64,000 nt of DNA from Neonectria sp. B-13 (Eukaryota > Ascomycota > Sordariomycetes > Hypocreales > Nectriaceae), in NCBI GenBank assembly GCA_002682825.1, contig NOKP01000015.1, positions 310,001-374,000 on the forward strand, read 5' to 3'. The notes under the pieces are model-generated. The model was not told the origin of the DNA and did not search any database. It saw nothing but the letters and a program-made list of their open reading frames with translations. Position numbers and translations under genes: made by a program. How positions within the stretch are numbered: position 1 is the first letter of the stretch; each line of letters begins with the position of its first letter. Of the stretch, positions 43,914-54,753 are shown piece after piece.

Positions 43914-44316
43914 CTACGGAACACATCATAATAGTAGAGTGGTGAAGGCGGTTAAACCCTTTTCAGGGTCCAGATTCAGAGCAGGAGAGTAGGCTTTTCT
44001 TATAGCTTACCTTATCCTACTAATAATAGACCCAAATGATAGCATTATTTGTGTTATTTCCATTGAGAAGGGTAAAAGATTCTGATTGTGACGGTCGGGC
44101 TTAACCTAGGGGTCTAGGGTAGATCCAAGGCGTGTGGTTTGATGATCGAGTGGATCAGGACGTTGTAGTGAGCAATGTAGATCACGATGGTAATGTACAA
44201 TGGTAAGTTATTGTATAACCAAGTATGATTAAATCAAAGTGTTAATAGCTAAGGAGCTTAAGGCTCTTGTCTAAGGTGCTGAGTGAATGTGTATATATAC
44301 TTCATAGTGTCCTATT

Positions 44317-44404
44317 GGATCACGGTTTAGAATCATGATCCTGTCCGATGGATCACAGTTTGGAATCGTAATCCATGATGGATCATGGTTGAGAATCGTG
44401 ATCC
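44317..44404. repeat. three imperfect 30-33 bp repeats
   Basis: Copies start GGATCAC/GGATCAT at 44317, 44350 and 44380 and contain a GAATC(A/G)T(G/A)ATCC core. Mutual differences are mostly C/T and G/A. Confidence 0.7.
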
Positions 44405-45294
44405 CCTGTGATTGGGAGGAAAATTGGTGGGGGCGGGCATGATGTGTACGCGCCACGTGACCGGGGTCAACCTGGGCCGTGACACCAGGCACGTTTCTTC
44501 CGTGCAAAGCAACTATTTTGCAATTTACTGCCTTTGACAAAGCTTTTACTCCCGATCTAGGTTGCATCCAAAGCTTTGGGTTACTTTCCAAGGCAGTGCT
44601 GGTAGCGCAGGAGGACTCGACTCATCATTGGGTCAATATATCAAGGATGCTAGGTGGCTTCTCAGCCCTCTGGCTAGACCCAAGTCTAAATGCAACGTGC
44701 GGGAGTGCGGTTGGATACTGTGCACCAGTTTCGGCAATTCAACCAGCTCCTGGGAACTATTGTACTGCAGCCCTGTAAAAGAACTGGGTCTGATTGAATC
44801 TGCGCTCAAGCGAGGGTGCCAGGGCGCTGGCCCCCAGTGAAGATGCATATGCAAGGACCAATAAAGTGAGTAAGCGCACAACAGATGTGAATAGCCACAC
44901 AACGAGTGCAACCCTGATCTTACACGGCCCCTTCAGAGAATCCCCGCACAACATCAGACCATCGGGCCAAACGGGGGTGGGGGCGGCCGCTTGTTAAAGA
45001 GTTGCCTGGAGGGCTAGACCTGGGCAAAAGGCCTGCACCGCGGTGATTTGAGGTCTGGCAGAACATGAGAAACTGTCGCAAAAAGACGAACGTCCCTTGC
45101 GGGACCAACAACCCCCCCTTATAACGTGACAGAAACTCAGTCATTGTTAGACTCGAGTGGACCTCGGGAAGTGGTGGGATGGCCCGAAATCAGCCTTGGT
45201 TGTCACACATGCATGCTGGGCTAAGTCCGGTGTCACACTCATGTTCTACCCTTGACAGAACTCCAAGGGCTTATGGCCGGCAGGCAAGCTCACG

Positions 45295-45302
45295 TATAAA
45301 AA
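45295..45302 (+). promoter_or_regulatory. TATA box
   Basis: TATAAAAA 108-115 bp before the start codon of the secreted protein. Confidence 0.5.
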
Positions 45303-45409
45303 TGTCTCTTCCGCTTCGTACTACTGCTCTGTCTGGGAAATCCAACTCCAAAACACAAGCCCTTGGCTAACCGGTATCCTATTTGACTTTGTTTCTGATA
45401 TCAGCCAAC

Positions 45410-46537
45410 ATGGCGTCTCGATCTATCTGGCAACATGCCCTTCTTCTTATCATCACACTCATCAGTCCCGTCGCCCACGCACAGCTGGGCTGGCTGGTCC
45501 GAGATCCCTTCTCTGGAAGCGGGTCCCCGGCATTCAATCCTCGAACCTGCGTCTGGGTGGCTACCCAGGCCTTCGCAGGTTGGGGCAGCAGGACGGTCAC
45601 CGTCACGGCAAACAACTACATCCGATGGGGACAGACGGGCTGCGTCCTCCAGATCGCCAACACCTCTCCCACGTCCTTCTCCATCCAGGGCGGCCGGCTG
45701 CGAGCGGCCCTCCTGGAGAACTTGGTCCTGGTTGCAGAGCCCGAGCACCCGGTCTATTGGGGCAACACCGTGTACCGAGGCTCGGTACAGAACATAATTA
45801 TCATGGTTGCGCACGCCAACTATTTCGGTGGCAACGTCGGCAACCCGGCCAGGAGAGATACGGACAGGCTCAATGACAACCTGACGGCGACGGACCCCGC
45901 AACCAACGAGTTTGCCGCGCATGTGGCAGGTCTAGACTTTGACAACGAACCCGAGGAACTCCTGGACACGGCGTTTGAAGACTTCGCTGTCAAGCCTCGC
46001 GAGGAAAAACGTGTGGCAGCGCGCTCCGAGTCCGAGGACTCGTACTTGGCCCGCCGCCAGATCCGCTGGGTTCTTCGGAACTGCGTCCGGAGCAGAGAAG
46101 GCGGCAACCTGGCCCCCAACGCCCTCCTCGAGGAATGCACCTGCGCAGAGCAGAACGGCGCGCAGGAGTACTACGTGGGCGTCTTCACCATCACCTGCAA
46201 CGGAGAAAACGCCGCCACGGCGACCTGGGGGCGGGGCCCGCTGTTCAACGCGCTGGGCAACCTCATCTACCGCATCCAGCAGCTGAACACGAACGGGTGG
46301 AACGGCGCGGTGGTGAACTCCAACAGTCTCGGGACTGTCTTGTTCACCCCGGTTGGTGGTTCCTGGGGGTCGCGTCCTACGACTGCTGAGGCTCGGTGCT
46401 GCCAGGAGGCGATACATCGTCTTATTACTGAGGGGTACACAGGGGCCGTGTTTCCTGGACAATGCAATTGTGATGGAGGCTTCAGCAGCGAGGACTGGCA
46501 TATGCTGGTCAGCAATCCGATTGGTATCCCGAGCTGA
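45410..46537 (+). CDS. secreted protein of unknown function
   Basis: Intronless 375-aa protein. The ATG at 45410 (CAACATGG context) gives a clear signal peptide (about 1-24, hydrophobic LLLIITLISPVAHA) and is preferred over an in-frame ATG nine codons upstream. The mature part has an N-terminal domain with few Cys, a central acidic/basic linker containing several dibasic sites (EEKR, ARRQ), and a C-terminal Cys-rich domain (CVRS, CTCAEQ, ITCNGE, ARCCQE, CNCDGG). I do not recognise the family. The gene is visibly GC-richer than its surroundings, with G/C-ending codons. Possible roles are an effector, a wall protein or an enzyme. No catalytic motif was seen. Confidence 0.75.
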   Translation: MASRSIWQHALLLIITLISPVAHAQLGWLVRDPFSGSGSPAFNPRTCVWVATQAFAGWGSRTVTVTANNYIRWGQTGCVLQIANTSPTSFSIQGGRLRAALLENLVLVAEPEHPVYWGNTVYRGSVQNIIIMVAHANYFGGNVGNPARRDTDRLNDNLTATDPATNEFAAHVAGLDFDNEPEELLDTAFEDFAVKPREEKRVAARSESEDSYLARRQIRWVLRNCVRSREGGNLAPNALLEECTCAEQNGAQEYYVGVFTITCNGENAATATWGRGPLFNALGNLIYRIQQLNTNGWNGAVVNSNSLGTVLFTPVGGSWGSRPTTAEARCCQEAIHRLITEGYTGAVFPGQCNCDGGFSSEDWHMLVSNPIGIPS

Positions 46538-47288
46538 TCCTGAGTTCTCCAACCATGCTGCCAGAGGAGGGAAGGCAAGCATCATCATGCCTAGGGCTTA
46601 GATCTCAATTAGCTAGCCAAGTGCTCGTTGTCTTTAACTTGAGCCTTTTAGTATCTCATCTATAGTAAAGAACTTGGACCATTAGCTTCATCAAAGTCAT
46701 CGTCGAGTGAAGAACAGCTACTCAGCTTAGATATGGAAGACGCCTTTGAGATAGTCTCTTTGGCAATAGTCCGCCCTGAATTTCCCATTTCACCACAGCT
46801 GCTCAGGTTATACGAAGGACATCATCAACCATATCCCAACTATACGACTATGATGCGGACATGTGGGACATGGGGCTAGGAGTTGTCCGCACAGAAACCA
46901 AAAGAGAGATGCAACCTGGTTATGGTGGGTATGCGACATGAAGTTGTCGTATGTAATGTGGTACAGTCACACATCAACCCGGTTAGGGTACAGAGCTTGG
47001 GCATGTACGTAGAGAAAGGGTACTAGTCTAGGAAACTCCACTGTCAACGGGTTGCATTAGTGTCGGTTTGTGTAGCGCCATGGATTCTGTGATGGTCTCT
47101 CGCACCGCCGATACTCTTGGCTGTTATGATGGAAGCCGCCACGGCAAACAGACACAGTGGGCTCACGGGTACCAAGCCCTGCTGGTGGCGCATACGAAGC
47201 TCGGGGTGATGTTCGACCAAAAAAGGCCCGAAGTCAACTATCTTGGCGACGACCCCTGCCTGCGGGCCATGATGGTTGACTACAGTGT
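46538..47288. other. intergenic
   Basis: No supported gene. A plus-strand frame at 47068-47292 is short and domain-free. Confidence 0.4.
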
Positions 47289-47510
47289 CTAGGCAGTGAT
47301 GCATTCGTCAATGGTCATCCTTAGGCGCCCCAGCATAATGGCGATCAGGCTGCTGATACTGGTGCTGCCCATCATATCGAGGTAGTCGTATGGCTTAGGC
47401 AGGGAGTCAGGGTCGATGGTAGACATGAGATTTTGTAGAATCATCAGCAAGGACAAGCTGTAAACTCTGCCGCCGTCGAGGGCAAGTAGGCGAATGTCAT
47501 TGTTGGGCAT
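47289..47510 (-). pseudogene. patatin-like phospholipase N-terminal fragment
   Basis: 73 codons resembling the start of fungal patatin-like/NLR-associated lipases: RLLALDGGRVYSLSLLMILQNLM, YDYLDMMGSTS and LIAIMLGRLRMTIDECI. The oxyanion loop DGGGxRG is degraded to DGGRVYS and the nucleophile elbow GTSTGG to GSTSISS. The frame stops after DECITA, with no continuation on the minus strand. Next to it is an AT-rich stretch (47580-47740). This is a truncated, probably non-functional remnant. Confidence 0.75.
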
Positions 47511-48127
47511 GGTGCTGCAGTAAGTAGTCTAGCATTAGTAAACCTGGTGAGGCAGAAAGGCAGAATGATCTTTATTATGCTTATAGTTGGCCAAAAGCTT
47601 AGCTAGAGAGTTGTTACTAAAAACTATAAATAATAAATATTTATTCTAACTGTATTATTTAATAATTTCTATGTATTTATAGATTATATATATTATCTTT
47701 AGGGAAAAAGTACTACTTTGTAAGAAAATAGTAGAGGTTAATCTTAGGCTAGACACTGGATCTGCTGTCCCCCTGCGGATGTTCCCTGCACAAAACTTGA
47801 GCGGGCTTCTCCACGTAATCATTCGGCCCTCGTTGCAACAACTGGGAAATACAAAAGAAGACAAAGCATTCCACGATTGGGAAAAGAGGACAGACCAAAC
47901 CTACCTACGTTGAAGACAGCTTGGTCCACTTTAGTGATTATACTCATGGTGGATGGTTTGCGTGCATGATCTATCTACACAGTCTTGACGGTTTCTCTGC
48001 TAAATTCACTACCTGCTTAGATACAAAAAGAAAACGCTGCAAGGTCCGCCACTCAAATCGCTCCTTCATCCAGTAGATATCCTGTGGATGAAGTACTGCG
48101 GCCGTACCTCTACTTACCCGCTTCATT
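47511..48127. other. AT-rich intergenic region
   Basis: 47580-47740 is strongly AT-rich with many TTATT/TATTT words, possibly RIP-mutated sequence. No gene was seen. Confidence 0.5.
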
Positions 48128-49240
48128 TCATTTGCCTCCGACTGTGACTGTGAAAAGCAGCGGATCTCCCGCGTTGACTTTGCCGGACTGGTCCTCTCCG
48201 CCATCCAGCTGCACATCGTCATACGCAAACGCATAGCCTTTCCGATCGACATTGTGCTCATGGACCAGCCTAGCGTAGTGGTTTGTTGGGTCCTGGCGGT
48301 AGAATGTGTCCGGGATGCTTGGCTGATCCTGGTACTGGAGCAAGGTGGATCGGACAAAAGCTGCCGCAAGGCGAGGGATGATGGCGTTCCTGATGGGCGA
48401 TGGTCCAGTCGTGAACGGGCCACTGTTGCAGCTAAAGATATCTGCAGTGGTTGGCTTGCCGAACTCTTCGTTTCCGATTCTTAGCGTGCCGTTGCTGCCC
48501 ACGCGACCTTCAAGGACCCCCGCACCAGACTGAGTATTGATCCTCATCGTCTGACCAGACGCGTAGCGCTGCCACACTGCTTTGACGAGCGGTTCATAAT
48601 AGCCATCGAAGTTTGCAGCTACAGCATCTCCATGCGTTGCATTGAGGATCCTCAAATTGCGACCACCTTGGCGTACGACCAACTTGTCCCATGGTCGATG
48701 ATCCTTCTGTGCCTGGGCAGTCAGACTACCCACCATCCTGTCCAACCCGTCACGCGCCATTCCCGTCACATGCTGGATTTCTCCCGAGCTCTGTTTCAGT
48801 GTGAGAGCAATGGGGATCCTCGGCACAAAGTCCACGTAGCTGATATTTGCATAGAGCTGTGTGTCATTCAGCGTGAACTCTGCGAACCCGAAATCCACAC
48901 CCGCATTTGGGTCGCTCGGGTTTAACACCGACGGCTCAACCAGCGCAGGTCCGGGGTTAAGTAGAAAGGTGAGTTTGCCTTGCGAGATCCATATTCGTCC
49001 TCCAGCAATTTGAGGGATGGTGACTGTGACTGTGTTCCCCGGCGGCCCGAGGCTGATGGCACAGTCTTCTGCGAGGGGGGACCCTACGTGTGAGACTTGT
49101 TGAGGGAAATACAAGTCCTTGCCATTTTTCTTGAGAAGACAACGTTGGCCATTTTGTTGAATGGCTATGCCGGTAATGTAGGCGTAGAGCTGATTCGATT
49201 TGGAGTGGTTCTTCAGGGCGATTTGGAGTGACTGCGGCAT
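48128..49240 (-). CDS. GH64 endo-beta-1,3-glucanase (thaumatin-like fold)
   Basis: 370-aa glucan hydrolase of the laminaripentaose-producing type. The catalytic pair is visible in GFAEFTLN (Glu) and SYVDFV (Asp), 16 residues apart as in the Streptomyces family enzyme. Further family blocks are RIWISQGKLTF, YYEPLVKAVWQRYASG, IFSCNSGPF and FYRQDPTNHYARLVHEH. The ATG at 49240 is the first true start. No signal peptide is evident, so it is either cytoplasmic or exported unconventionally. It would act on fungal beta-1,3-glucan, either its own wall in remodelling or that of competitors. Three 73-bp tandem repeats lie just upstream. Confidence 0.9.
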   Translation of the reverse strand: MPQSLQIALKNHSKSNQLYAYITGIAIQQNGQRCLLKKNGKDLYFPQQVSHVGSPLAEDCAISLGPPGNTVTVTIPQIAGGRIWISQGKLTFLLNPGPALVEPSVLNPSDPNAGVDFGFAEFTLNDTQLYANISYVDFVPRIPIALTLKQSSGEIQHVTGMARDGLDRMVGSLTAQAQKDHRPWDKLVVRQGGRNLRILNATHGDAVAANFDGYYEPLVKAVWQRYASGQTMRINTQSGAGVLEGRVGSNGTLRIGNEEFGKPTTADIFSCNSGPFTTGPSPIRNAIIPRLAAAFVRSTLLQYQDQPSIPDTFYRQDPTNHYARLVHEHNVDRKGYAFAYDDVQLDGGEDQSGKVNAGDPLLFTVTVGGK

Positions 49241-50308
49241 CTTGACTACAAGTCGGGTTTTCAAGACTCTGGAACTATTGAGAAGGTTATGATTATCTTG
49301 ACGAGTTAAATAATGGGCAAACCAGAGCTTGTCAGGTGGTATGACGTCATATTCAGTAGCAGGTTTTCATCCTCCCTCGGCGCGTGGCCAATCTCGGCCC
49401 AAAGTTGTAGGTCCCAAAGGTCGAGGCGGGTTGGTCGATCACAGTCATGTGGCCCGACAGGTTGAGACAACATGTCTATATAATAGTGGAATATAGCAGA
49501 AAACACGGAGCAGAGAGTCATGAGGCCCGGCAGGTTGAGAACACATGTCCACATGATGGTGGAATATAACAGAACACAGAAAGTAGACAGTCATGAGGCC
49601 CAACAGGTTGAGAACACATGTCTATATAATAGTGGAATATAGCAGCACACACAGAGCAGTTTCATTGCCTAACACTGACACATGTCAGGACAGTTTTATA
49701 ATAAATCGGGCATGAACGAGTGCAAAGAAACTAGCTGCATCGCTAGTGCGAAGTACGCTTAGGCAAAAGATCATTCTCATAGAATGTCTGAAACAACAAT
49801 GTAATAAATGACCTTATCCGTTCCTTTATTTCACGTCGCTAATTATACCATCTTGATGTGCATAGCATTAGCTAATTCTTAACGCAAATTATAACCATAT
49901 CGTCACCGAACCTAACATTTTCTTCGATCGCCTAAGAAGGCTTGCATGCGAGAATATACAAAGAATAAGCATACAACATCAGATTATAGTGTCACTGACC
50001 GGACTAGACCCTTCGAACTCATTCCCAGCAGCTAGTTCAATTTGGTTTATACTTCGGTCAGCCTTACTACTGATGTTCTTTTAGAGAATATGAACATGTT
50101 ACAACAAAGAGGTTGTATATATCATTCCTGTGTTACCAGCACTTCAGAAGCCTCTGTGAAACCTCGACATCACTACCAGAGTTTAAGCAGAGGGAAGAGA
50201 CTTCACGCGTCGGTACTATACAATCACATAAATACAGGTACACGTTCTTGGTATGGTGATTCACAGCTATCTACGAAAAGGTTCAACACCCGTTCTCTAC
50301 AGAAAAGC
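49241..50308. other. intergenic with 73-bp tandem repeats
   Basis: No gene. It holds the 49444-49659 repeat array and AT-rich sequence. Confidence 0.5.
49444..49659. repeat. three 73-bp tandem repeats
   Basis: Units start GTCATG at 49444, 49517 and 49590 and share GGCCC..CAGGTTGAGA, ACATGTC and GTGGAATATA. The first and third contain CTATATAATAG. The third is slightly shorter. The array lies 204 bp upstream of the GH64 start. Confidence 0.85.
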
Positions 50309-51360
50309 TCAATTGCTCTTCTTATTATGCAGAGCATCCTTCAGTCTCCAGAACGGCCACATTCTGAGCATAATAAACCGTATCCAGCCCTCACCCAGCA
50401 TTTCCAGAAGCCACATCTTCGTGTATGAGGTGCCGATTCGCATCGTCTCTCTCGTTCCAAAGAACCTCCATGGTCCAAAGCTCCAGCCTTTGCCTCTTAG
50501 AGTCTCTGTCACAACCGCTTTGGCGTACTCCTCTGCCGTCATCCGCCTTCCGCTTCCAACTTTCTGTCCCGCGTCGCGCATGCTGTCGAACAGACTGTCC
50601 TTGGGCCATGGTTCGGCGACTCCGCTTTGGCCCTTGCTGCTCACAAACGATGTTACAACATTGAGAACACGCACGTTATAGTGCGCCAGCTCGACAGAGA
50701 GATTGCGGGAGTAGGCGGTAAGGGCTGCCTTGGACATAGCGTACACACCCTTGAACGGGTATCCCAGACGGTCTGAGTAAGAGGAGATATTGACGATAAG
50801 GCCCTCCGACGCCAAGAGGAAAGGCATGAGCTTGTTGGTGAGAGTCATGACTGAGATGACATTCGTTTCGAAGACAGAACGCACCCGCTCTGGGCTTGCG
50901 TCAGTCAATGGCATGACATATCGAACGCCACTATAAAAATTAAGAGTCGTGCAATCGCCTTGGATTTCGTTGGACCTTACGCGTTGTTCACAAGGATGTC
51001 AAGCTTTCCTCCGGTGATCTCCTCGACCCGCGCTTTGGCCTCGTTTATGCTGTCTTCGTCATCCACATCGAGACGGACCGTAGTCAAGCCCAGAGCCACA
51101 AGCTCGGCGAGGGCTTCAGGCTTACGAGCTGTGGCAATGACATTGCAGTCTAGCAAGTGGTGAAATGTGAGCTCTAGACTGGCGGGGGTTGCACCGTCAC
51201 ATGTTAAGCTTACTGCGTGATTGAAACTCTTGCGCTAGTGCACAGCCGATGCCGCCAGGTGAGCAGCTAGTCCCCGTTAATATAGTCACAACCACTTCCA
51301 TTAAAGGAATGACACTTACCCAGTGATAAGAACTGATTTTCTTGATTGCTGGACGCTCAT
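50309..51360 (-). CDS. short-chain dehydrogenase/reductase, Ayr1-like
   Basis: NADP(H)-dependent oxidoreductase of 294 aa. Four exons, 51360-51320, 51266-51214, 51149-50981 and 50930-50309, join in frame (885 nt). Classical SDR motifs: VLITGCSPGGIG (cofactor), LDVDDEDS, NNAGV, ISSYSDRLGYPFKGVYAMSKAAL with catalytic Ser, Tyr and Lys (YAMSK). The C-terminus has amphipathic/hydrophobic residues, as in 1-acyldihydroxyacetone-phosphate reductases associated with lipid droplets or ER. Ayr1-like is the best guess. Other SDR substrates are possible. Confidence 0.87.
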
Positions 51361-51928
51361 TTTGGATGTTTGTGAAGAGGATGGTTGTCATGGCCTCGGC
51401 GGGATTGAAGCTCGGTTCCAATGTAGTGGAGAACTACCCTGTGCGGATTAATAATAGGCCGAGACCCATGTTGATACTTTCGAGCCGCATGGCAACCGGA
51501 AAGAGCTTTTCTGAACACTGAAATTGATTCGGCTCGCAAACTTCCTTGCGACTCATTGGTCGATACAACCACCGACATTTAGAGAATATGTGACTGGATC
51601 TCTCTCCATATATTCGAAGAACAGTGCAGATTAACGAAGCAATCAAGATCACGCCACACATTGCAGGCTGGGTTAAATGTATCGAAACACCTACACCAGT
51701 CATTCTTTTGCTGAGGATGTCGCTTTGCCGGCTACGGCAAAAGGGATGATCACTCCTCCAATGCGTAGTGTAATAATGGCCTATACTGCTCTTAGATAGG
51801 AATGTGGTTCGCCCAATGAATTATATGTCTCTTGCTGTCACCCAAATACAAAAACTCAATTAGCCACATTATCTGCAACTAGAAAAATAAGATTAAAAGA
51901 ATTCCGTCCCATAGTCATCAACATTCAA
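51361..51928. other. intergenic
   Basis: 568 bp. A minus-strand frame at 51434-51703 has no recognisable domain. No supported gene. Confidence 0.4.
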
Positions 51929-52543
51929 TCAACTCTCTTCTAGACCTCTCATTGTAGCCCACTCATTCTCCAGTATCCCAAAAGCAACTAAATCATACCA
52001 CTTCCGATCATACCAGTGCGCCTCACGGCTGCGACCTTCCTCCACAAACCCCAGTTGCTTGTAGAGGTGCAGAGCGCGCTCGTTGTAAGAGATGGTGCAG
52101 AGTCCGACGCGATGGTAGCCTCCGAACCGAAACGCCCAGTCCAGCGCCCAATTGACGGCTTCCTTGCCGTAGCCTTGATCCTGGTAAGCAGCACCCAGAA
52201 CGATTCCGAGGCTAGTCGACCGACTGTGAATTTGTTCTGCGGGTGTGCCTCCGTAGCCCAGGACCAAGAAGCCGATGGGGACCGGCGCCGAATCTTTTTT
52301 GCTATCACCTCCCTCGGCGATGCAAATCATGACAGCTAGGGTTGAGCCAACTAGCTTCTCCGCCAAATGTTCGGTGTGTTTCCTGTTCTTTGGTTGTACC
52401 ATGCCCAAATCGGCAAGTGTCGAGTTGACGGGGTCGTTCTCGAGCTGATTGAAGAGGAAATCCTTATCAGCATCGTTGCCTTCCAATGCGCGGTAGAAGA
52501 GGCGTTCGGATTGGAACGCGTTTTTAAGTCCTTTAAAAACCAT
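51929..52543 (-). CDS. GNAT-family N-acetyltransferase
   Basis: Acetyl-CoA-dependent acetyltransferase, 204 aa from the ATG at 52543. An upstream in-frame ATG at 52690 would add 49 residues. The GNAT core is clear: PIGFLVLGYGG, IVLGAAYQDQGYGKEA (acetyl-CoA loop of the Q/RxxGxG/A type), WALDWAFRFGGYHRVGLCTISYNERALHLYKQLGFVEEG and the closing REAHWYDRKWYDLVAFGILENEW. The pattern resembles RimJ/RimL-like and spermidine-acetyltransferase-like proteins. The substrate is unknown. Confidence 0.83.
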   Translation of the reverse strand: MVFKGLKNAFQSERLFYRALEGNDADKDFLFNQLENDPVNSTLADLGMVQPKNRKHTEHLAEKLVGSTLAVMICIAEGGDSKKDSAPVPIGFLVLGYGGTPAEQIHSRSTSLGIVLGAAYQDQGYGKEAVNWALDWAFRFGGYHRVGLCTISYNERALHLYKQLGFVEEGRSREAHWYDRKWYDLVAFGILENEWATMRGLEES

Positions 52544-53132
52544 GATAAAGAACGAAATGGCGTTGTTTACAAATTTAAGAGTTGTGACATGCTCAAGTAG
52601 TGGTAAACCGGCAACTTCAGTGCAGGCGATGGGAGCCCTTTTACATGCATCCGGCCAACGCCTTTCGCCGTATCTGTAATTAGAGATCATGTCTCCCAAA
52701 TTAGGCAGGTCATCGAGGTCAAGGTAACTATAATTGGATTGTAGGGTAACATCGCGCCATTTTCGCCAGTTCCGTTCATTCTATCTCGGCCACCTCAAAA
52801 GTTGACCTTGAAGCCTCGCCACAGATTCGGTGGCGTCTGCCATCGCCACTGCGCTTGCTTTGATGAGTCAGATCAGTTTACGCTTTGGAATCCAGTGGAG
52901 CCAATTTTCGGTCAATATTGTTAAACTGGAAAAGCCTACATCGTCGGCTACGCGAAAATGAGCAATACACTTCATGAGACGGAACTGCAGCGTTGTGCCA
53001 ATCCCCAGACGACCAAACAAAAGTTCTTCCTAAAATGATCGAACTAAGTTCTGACATCATCGCTTTTATGCTGAGGGGCTTATTACAGCTTACTAATATC
53101 GTATTCGGCTTACCTTGAGAGGTCATGCTAAG
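52544..53132. other. divergent intergenic region
   Basis: 589 bp between GNAT and hydrolase genes. No other feature was seen. Confidence 0.4.
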
Positions 53133-54179
53133 ATGACCACTTTAGAAGAACCCTCCTCACGCACCTACAAACAAGCATCTAAATCGACAATCCGGGTTAT
53201 CAAATTTAAGATGACGTCCCAGCAACTCACATACGATTTTATTCGTCTCAAAACCAAGCCGACTGCTCGGCTCGTATACAGCCTCACCCCAGCTACGGCG
53301 TCTGAAACAGCAGATCAGTCTCTTATTGTTTTCATCAACGGCCTTGGCCAGCCGCAGCTGGTATGGGCACCGTCCATTGCCAAGCTGCAAGAAATGTCAC
53401 CAGATGGACTGCCTGCGATCCTCACCTACGATCGTTTCGGACAAGGCCAGACTGTTGACCGCGACCCAGACGATGAAGGTGCTGTCGATCCCAGCCATGC
53501 GCATGACTGCATGAGTGCCGTCCGCGATATGCACGAGCTGATCACCCAAATCGCGAGGGAGAAGCTGGAGATTGATAACCCCGACCATTTGAAGCTACAC
53601 CTGGTCGGCAACTCCATTGGCTGCGCACTCATCCGCTTGTTCGCACAAGAGCACCCGACTATCGTGGCGAGTGTGCTGTTCCTGGATAGCACGCTCACTG
53701 ACTCGGATTTCGTGTCCATCTGCCCAGACCCAGATGGACAAGATTTTGACGAGACCACGCTTCCGTCTGGAATTACGCCAGAAATTCTGCGGGTAGCCCG
53801 GGTACAGATTGCGAAGTTCTTCCACCCGAGCGTGGGAAACAAAGAGGGGCTCAGCCGCAGGAATCTGACTCAGCTTCTTCCTCGTGCTGACGCCCCCAAT
53901 CTTCGGGGACCTGACGGTAGCGGACCATTCGTAACCGTCTTGGGCCACGATTTTGTTACTTTTGCCGAAAATAGCGAAAGGTCGCTCGGAGTTTCTGTCG
54001 AGGTGGTGCAGACCTATGTCAACCCGTACTGGCATCGGTACAACCAGGGCTTAGCTAAGCTCACCCGGTCGGACAGGAGTCAAGGACCATTTCAAGTACC
54101 TGATGCGGGACATTTTATTCAGGCCGATAACCCTGAATATGTGGCTAAGAAGCTACACGAACTACTTCATATGACCTAG
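53133..54179 (+). CDS. alpha/beta hydrolase
   Basis: Single-exon alpha/beta-hydrolase, 348 aa from the ATG at 53133. A second start at 53211 (MTSQQLTYDF) would place the fold at the usual distance and may be the true one. Features: oxyanion strand IVFINGLGQP, ILTYDRFGQGQT, the nucleophile elbow GNSIGCALI (Ser), FLDSTLTDSDF, and C-terminal DAGHFIQADNPEYVA with the catalytic His. No signal peptide. The substrate is unknown. The general pattern fits esterase or epoxide-hydrolase-like proteins. Confidence 0.82.
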   Translation: MTTLEEPSSRTYKQASKSTIRVIKFKMTSQQLTYDFIRLKTKPTARLVYSLTPATASETADQSLIVFINGLGQPQLVWAPSIAKLQEMSPDGLPAILTYDRFGQGQTVDRDPDDEGAVDPSHAHDCMSAVRDMHELITQIAREKLEIDNPDHLKLHLVGNSIGCALIRLFAQEHPTIVASVLFLDSTLTDSDFVSICPDPDGQDFDETTLPSGITPEILRVARVQIAKFFHPSVGNKEGLSRRNLTQLLPRADAPNLRGPDGSGPFVTVLGHDFVTFAENSERSLGVSVEVVQTYVNPYWHRYNQGLAKLTRSDRSQGPFQVPDAGHFIQADNPEYVAKKLHELLHMT

Positions 54180-54753
54180 CCGAGGCTCTTGGAATAGCTG
54201 GCACATGCAGGGGGGTGCGTGGGTCATCACCCATGTGTATCGACTTGGTTGTGCCCGCTGATGGAAATGGGACCACTAGATCCTCAATATTAAGCACCTA
54301 GTTAAGCGTCTTAGCTAAGATTAGGGAAATACTGAGCAGCTTTGATAGGAGTGCTATGATGACTGTGATATCAGAAATGAGACAGGATATGCTTTTAAGG
54401 GCCTTAAGATGGATCAAAGCTTGACAAAGCCGCTCCAGTTTCTCTATGAAAACTTGTTTCAAGAGTGTTATGTGACAAATTTGACTAAACTCTACCGGTA
54501 AATGTTAGACTAGGTTAACTTGAGAGTGTGGCCTTGAATCGCCACTTACATTCTTCAGTCAAAAGCTACGTGATAGCGCCTTCGTATTCATTCTTAGCAA
54601 CAGGTGCCAGCTCACTTAATCTAGATACAATACTCGCCTCATACTAAACACCCACCGCATTTCAGCTCACATGCGTTTGTGCAGGCACTTCGTGGCTTGA
54701 AGACATCAATCAGTCATAACCCTCATCACATCTTCAAGCACAGCGAAGGCTTT
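54180..54753. other. intergenic
   Basis: 574 bp, no gene recognised. Confidence 0.4.

Larger units (their letters stand above)
43914..45409. other. intergenic with short repeats
   Basis: 1.5 kb without a supported gene. It contains three imperfect 30-33 bp repeats (44317-44404). A TATAAAAA element at 45295-45302 lies about 110 bp before the next gene. Confidence 0.5.

Noticed and set aside
49444..49659. CRISPR-like array
   Set aside because: Long 73-bp units with no spacers, in a eukaryotic genome. It is a tandem repeat.
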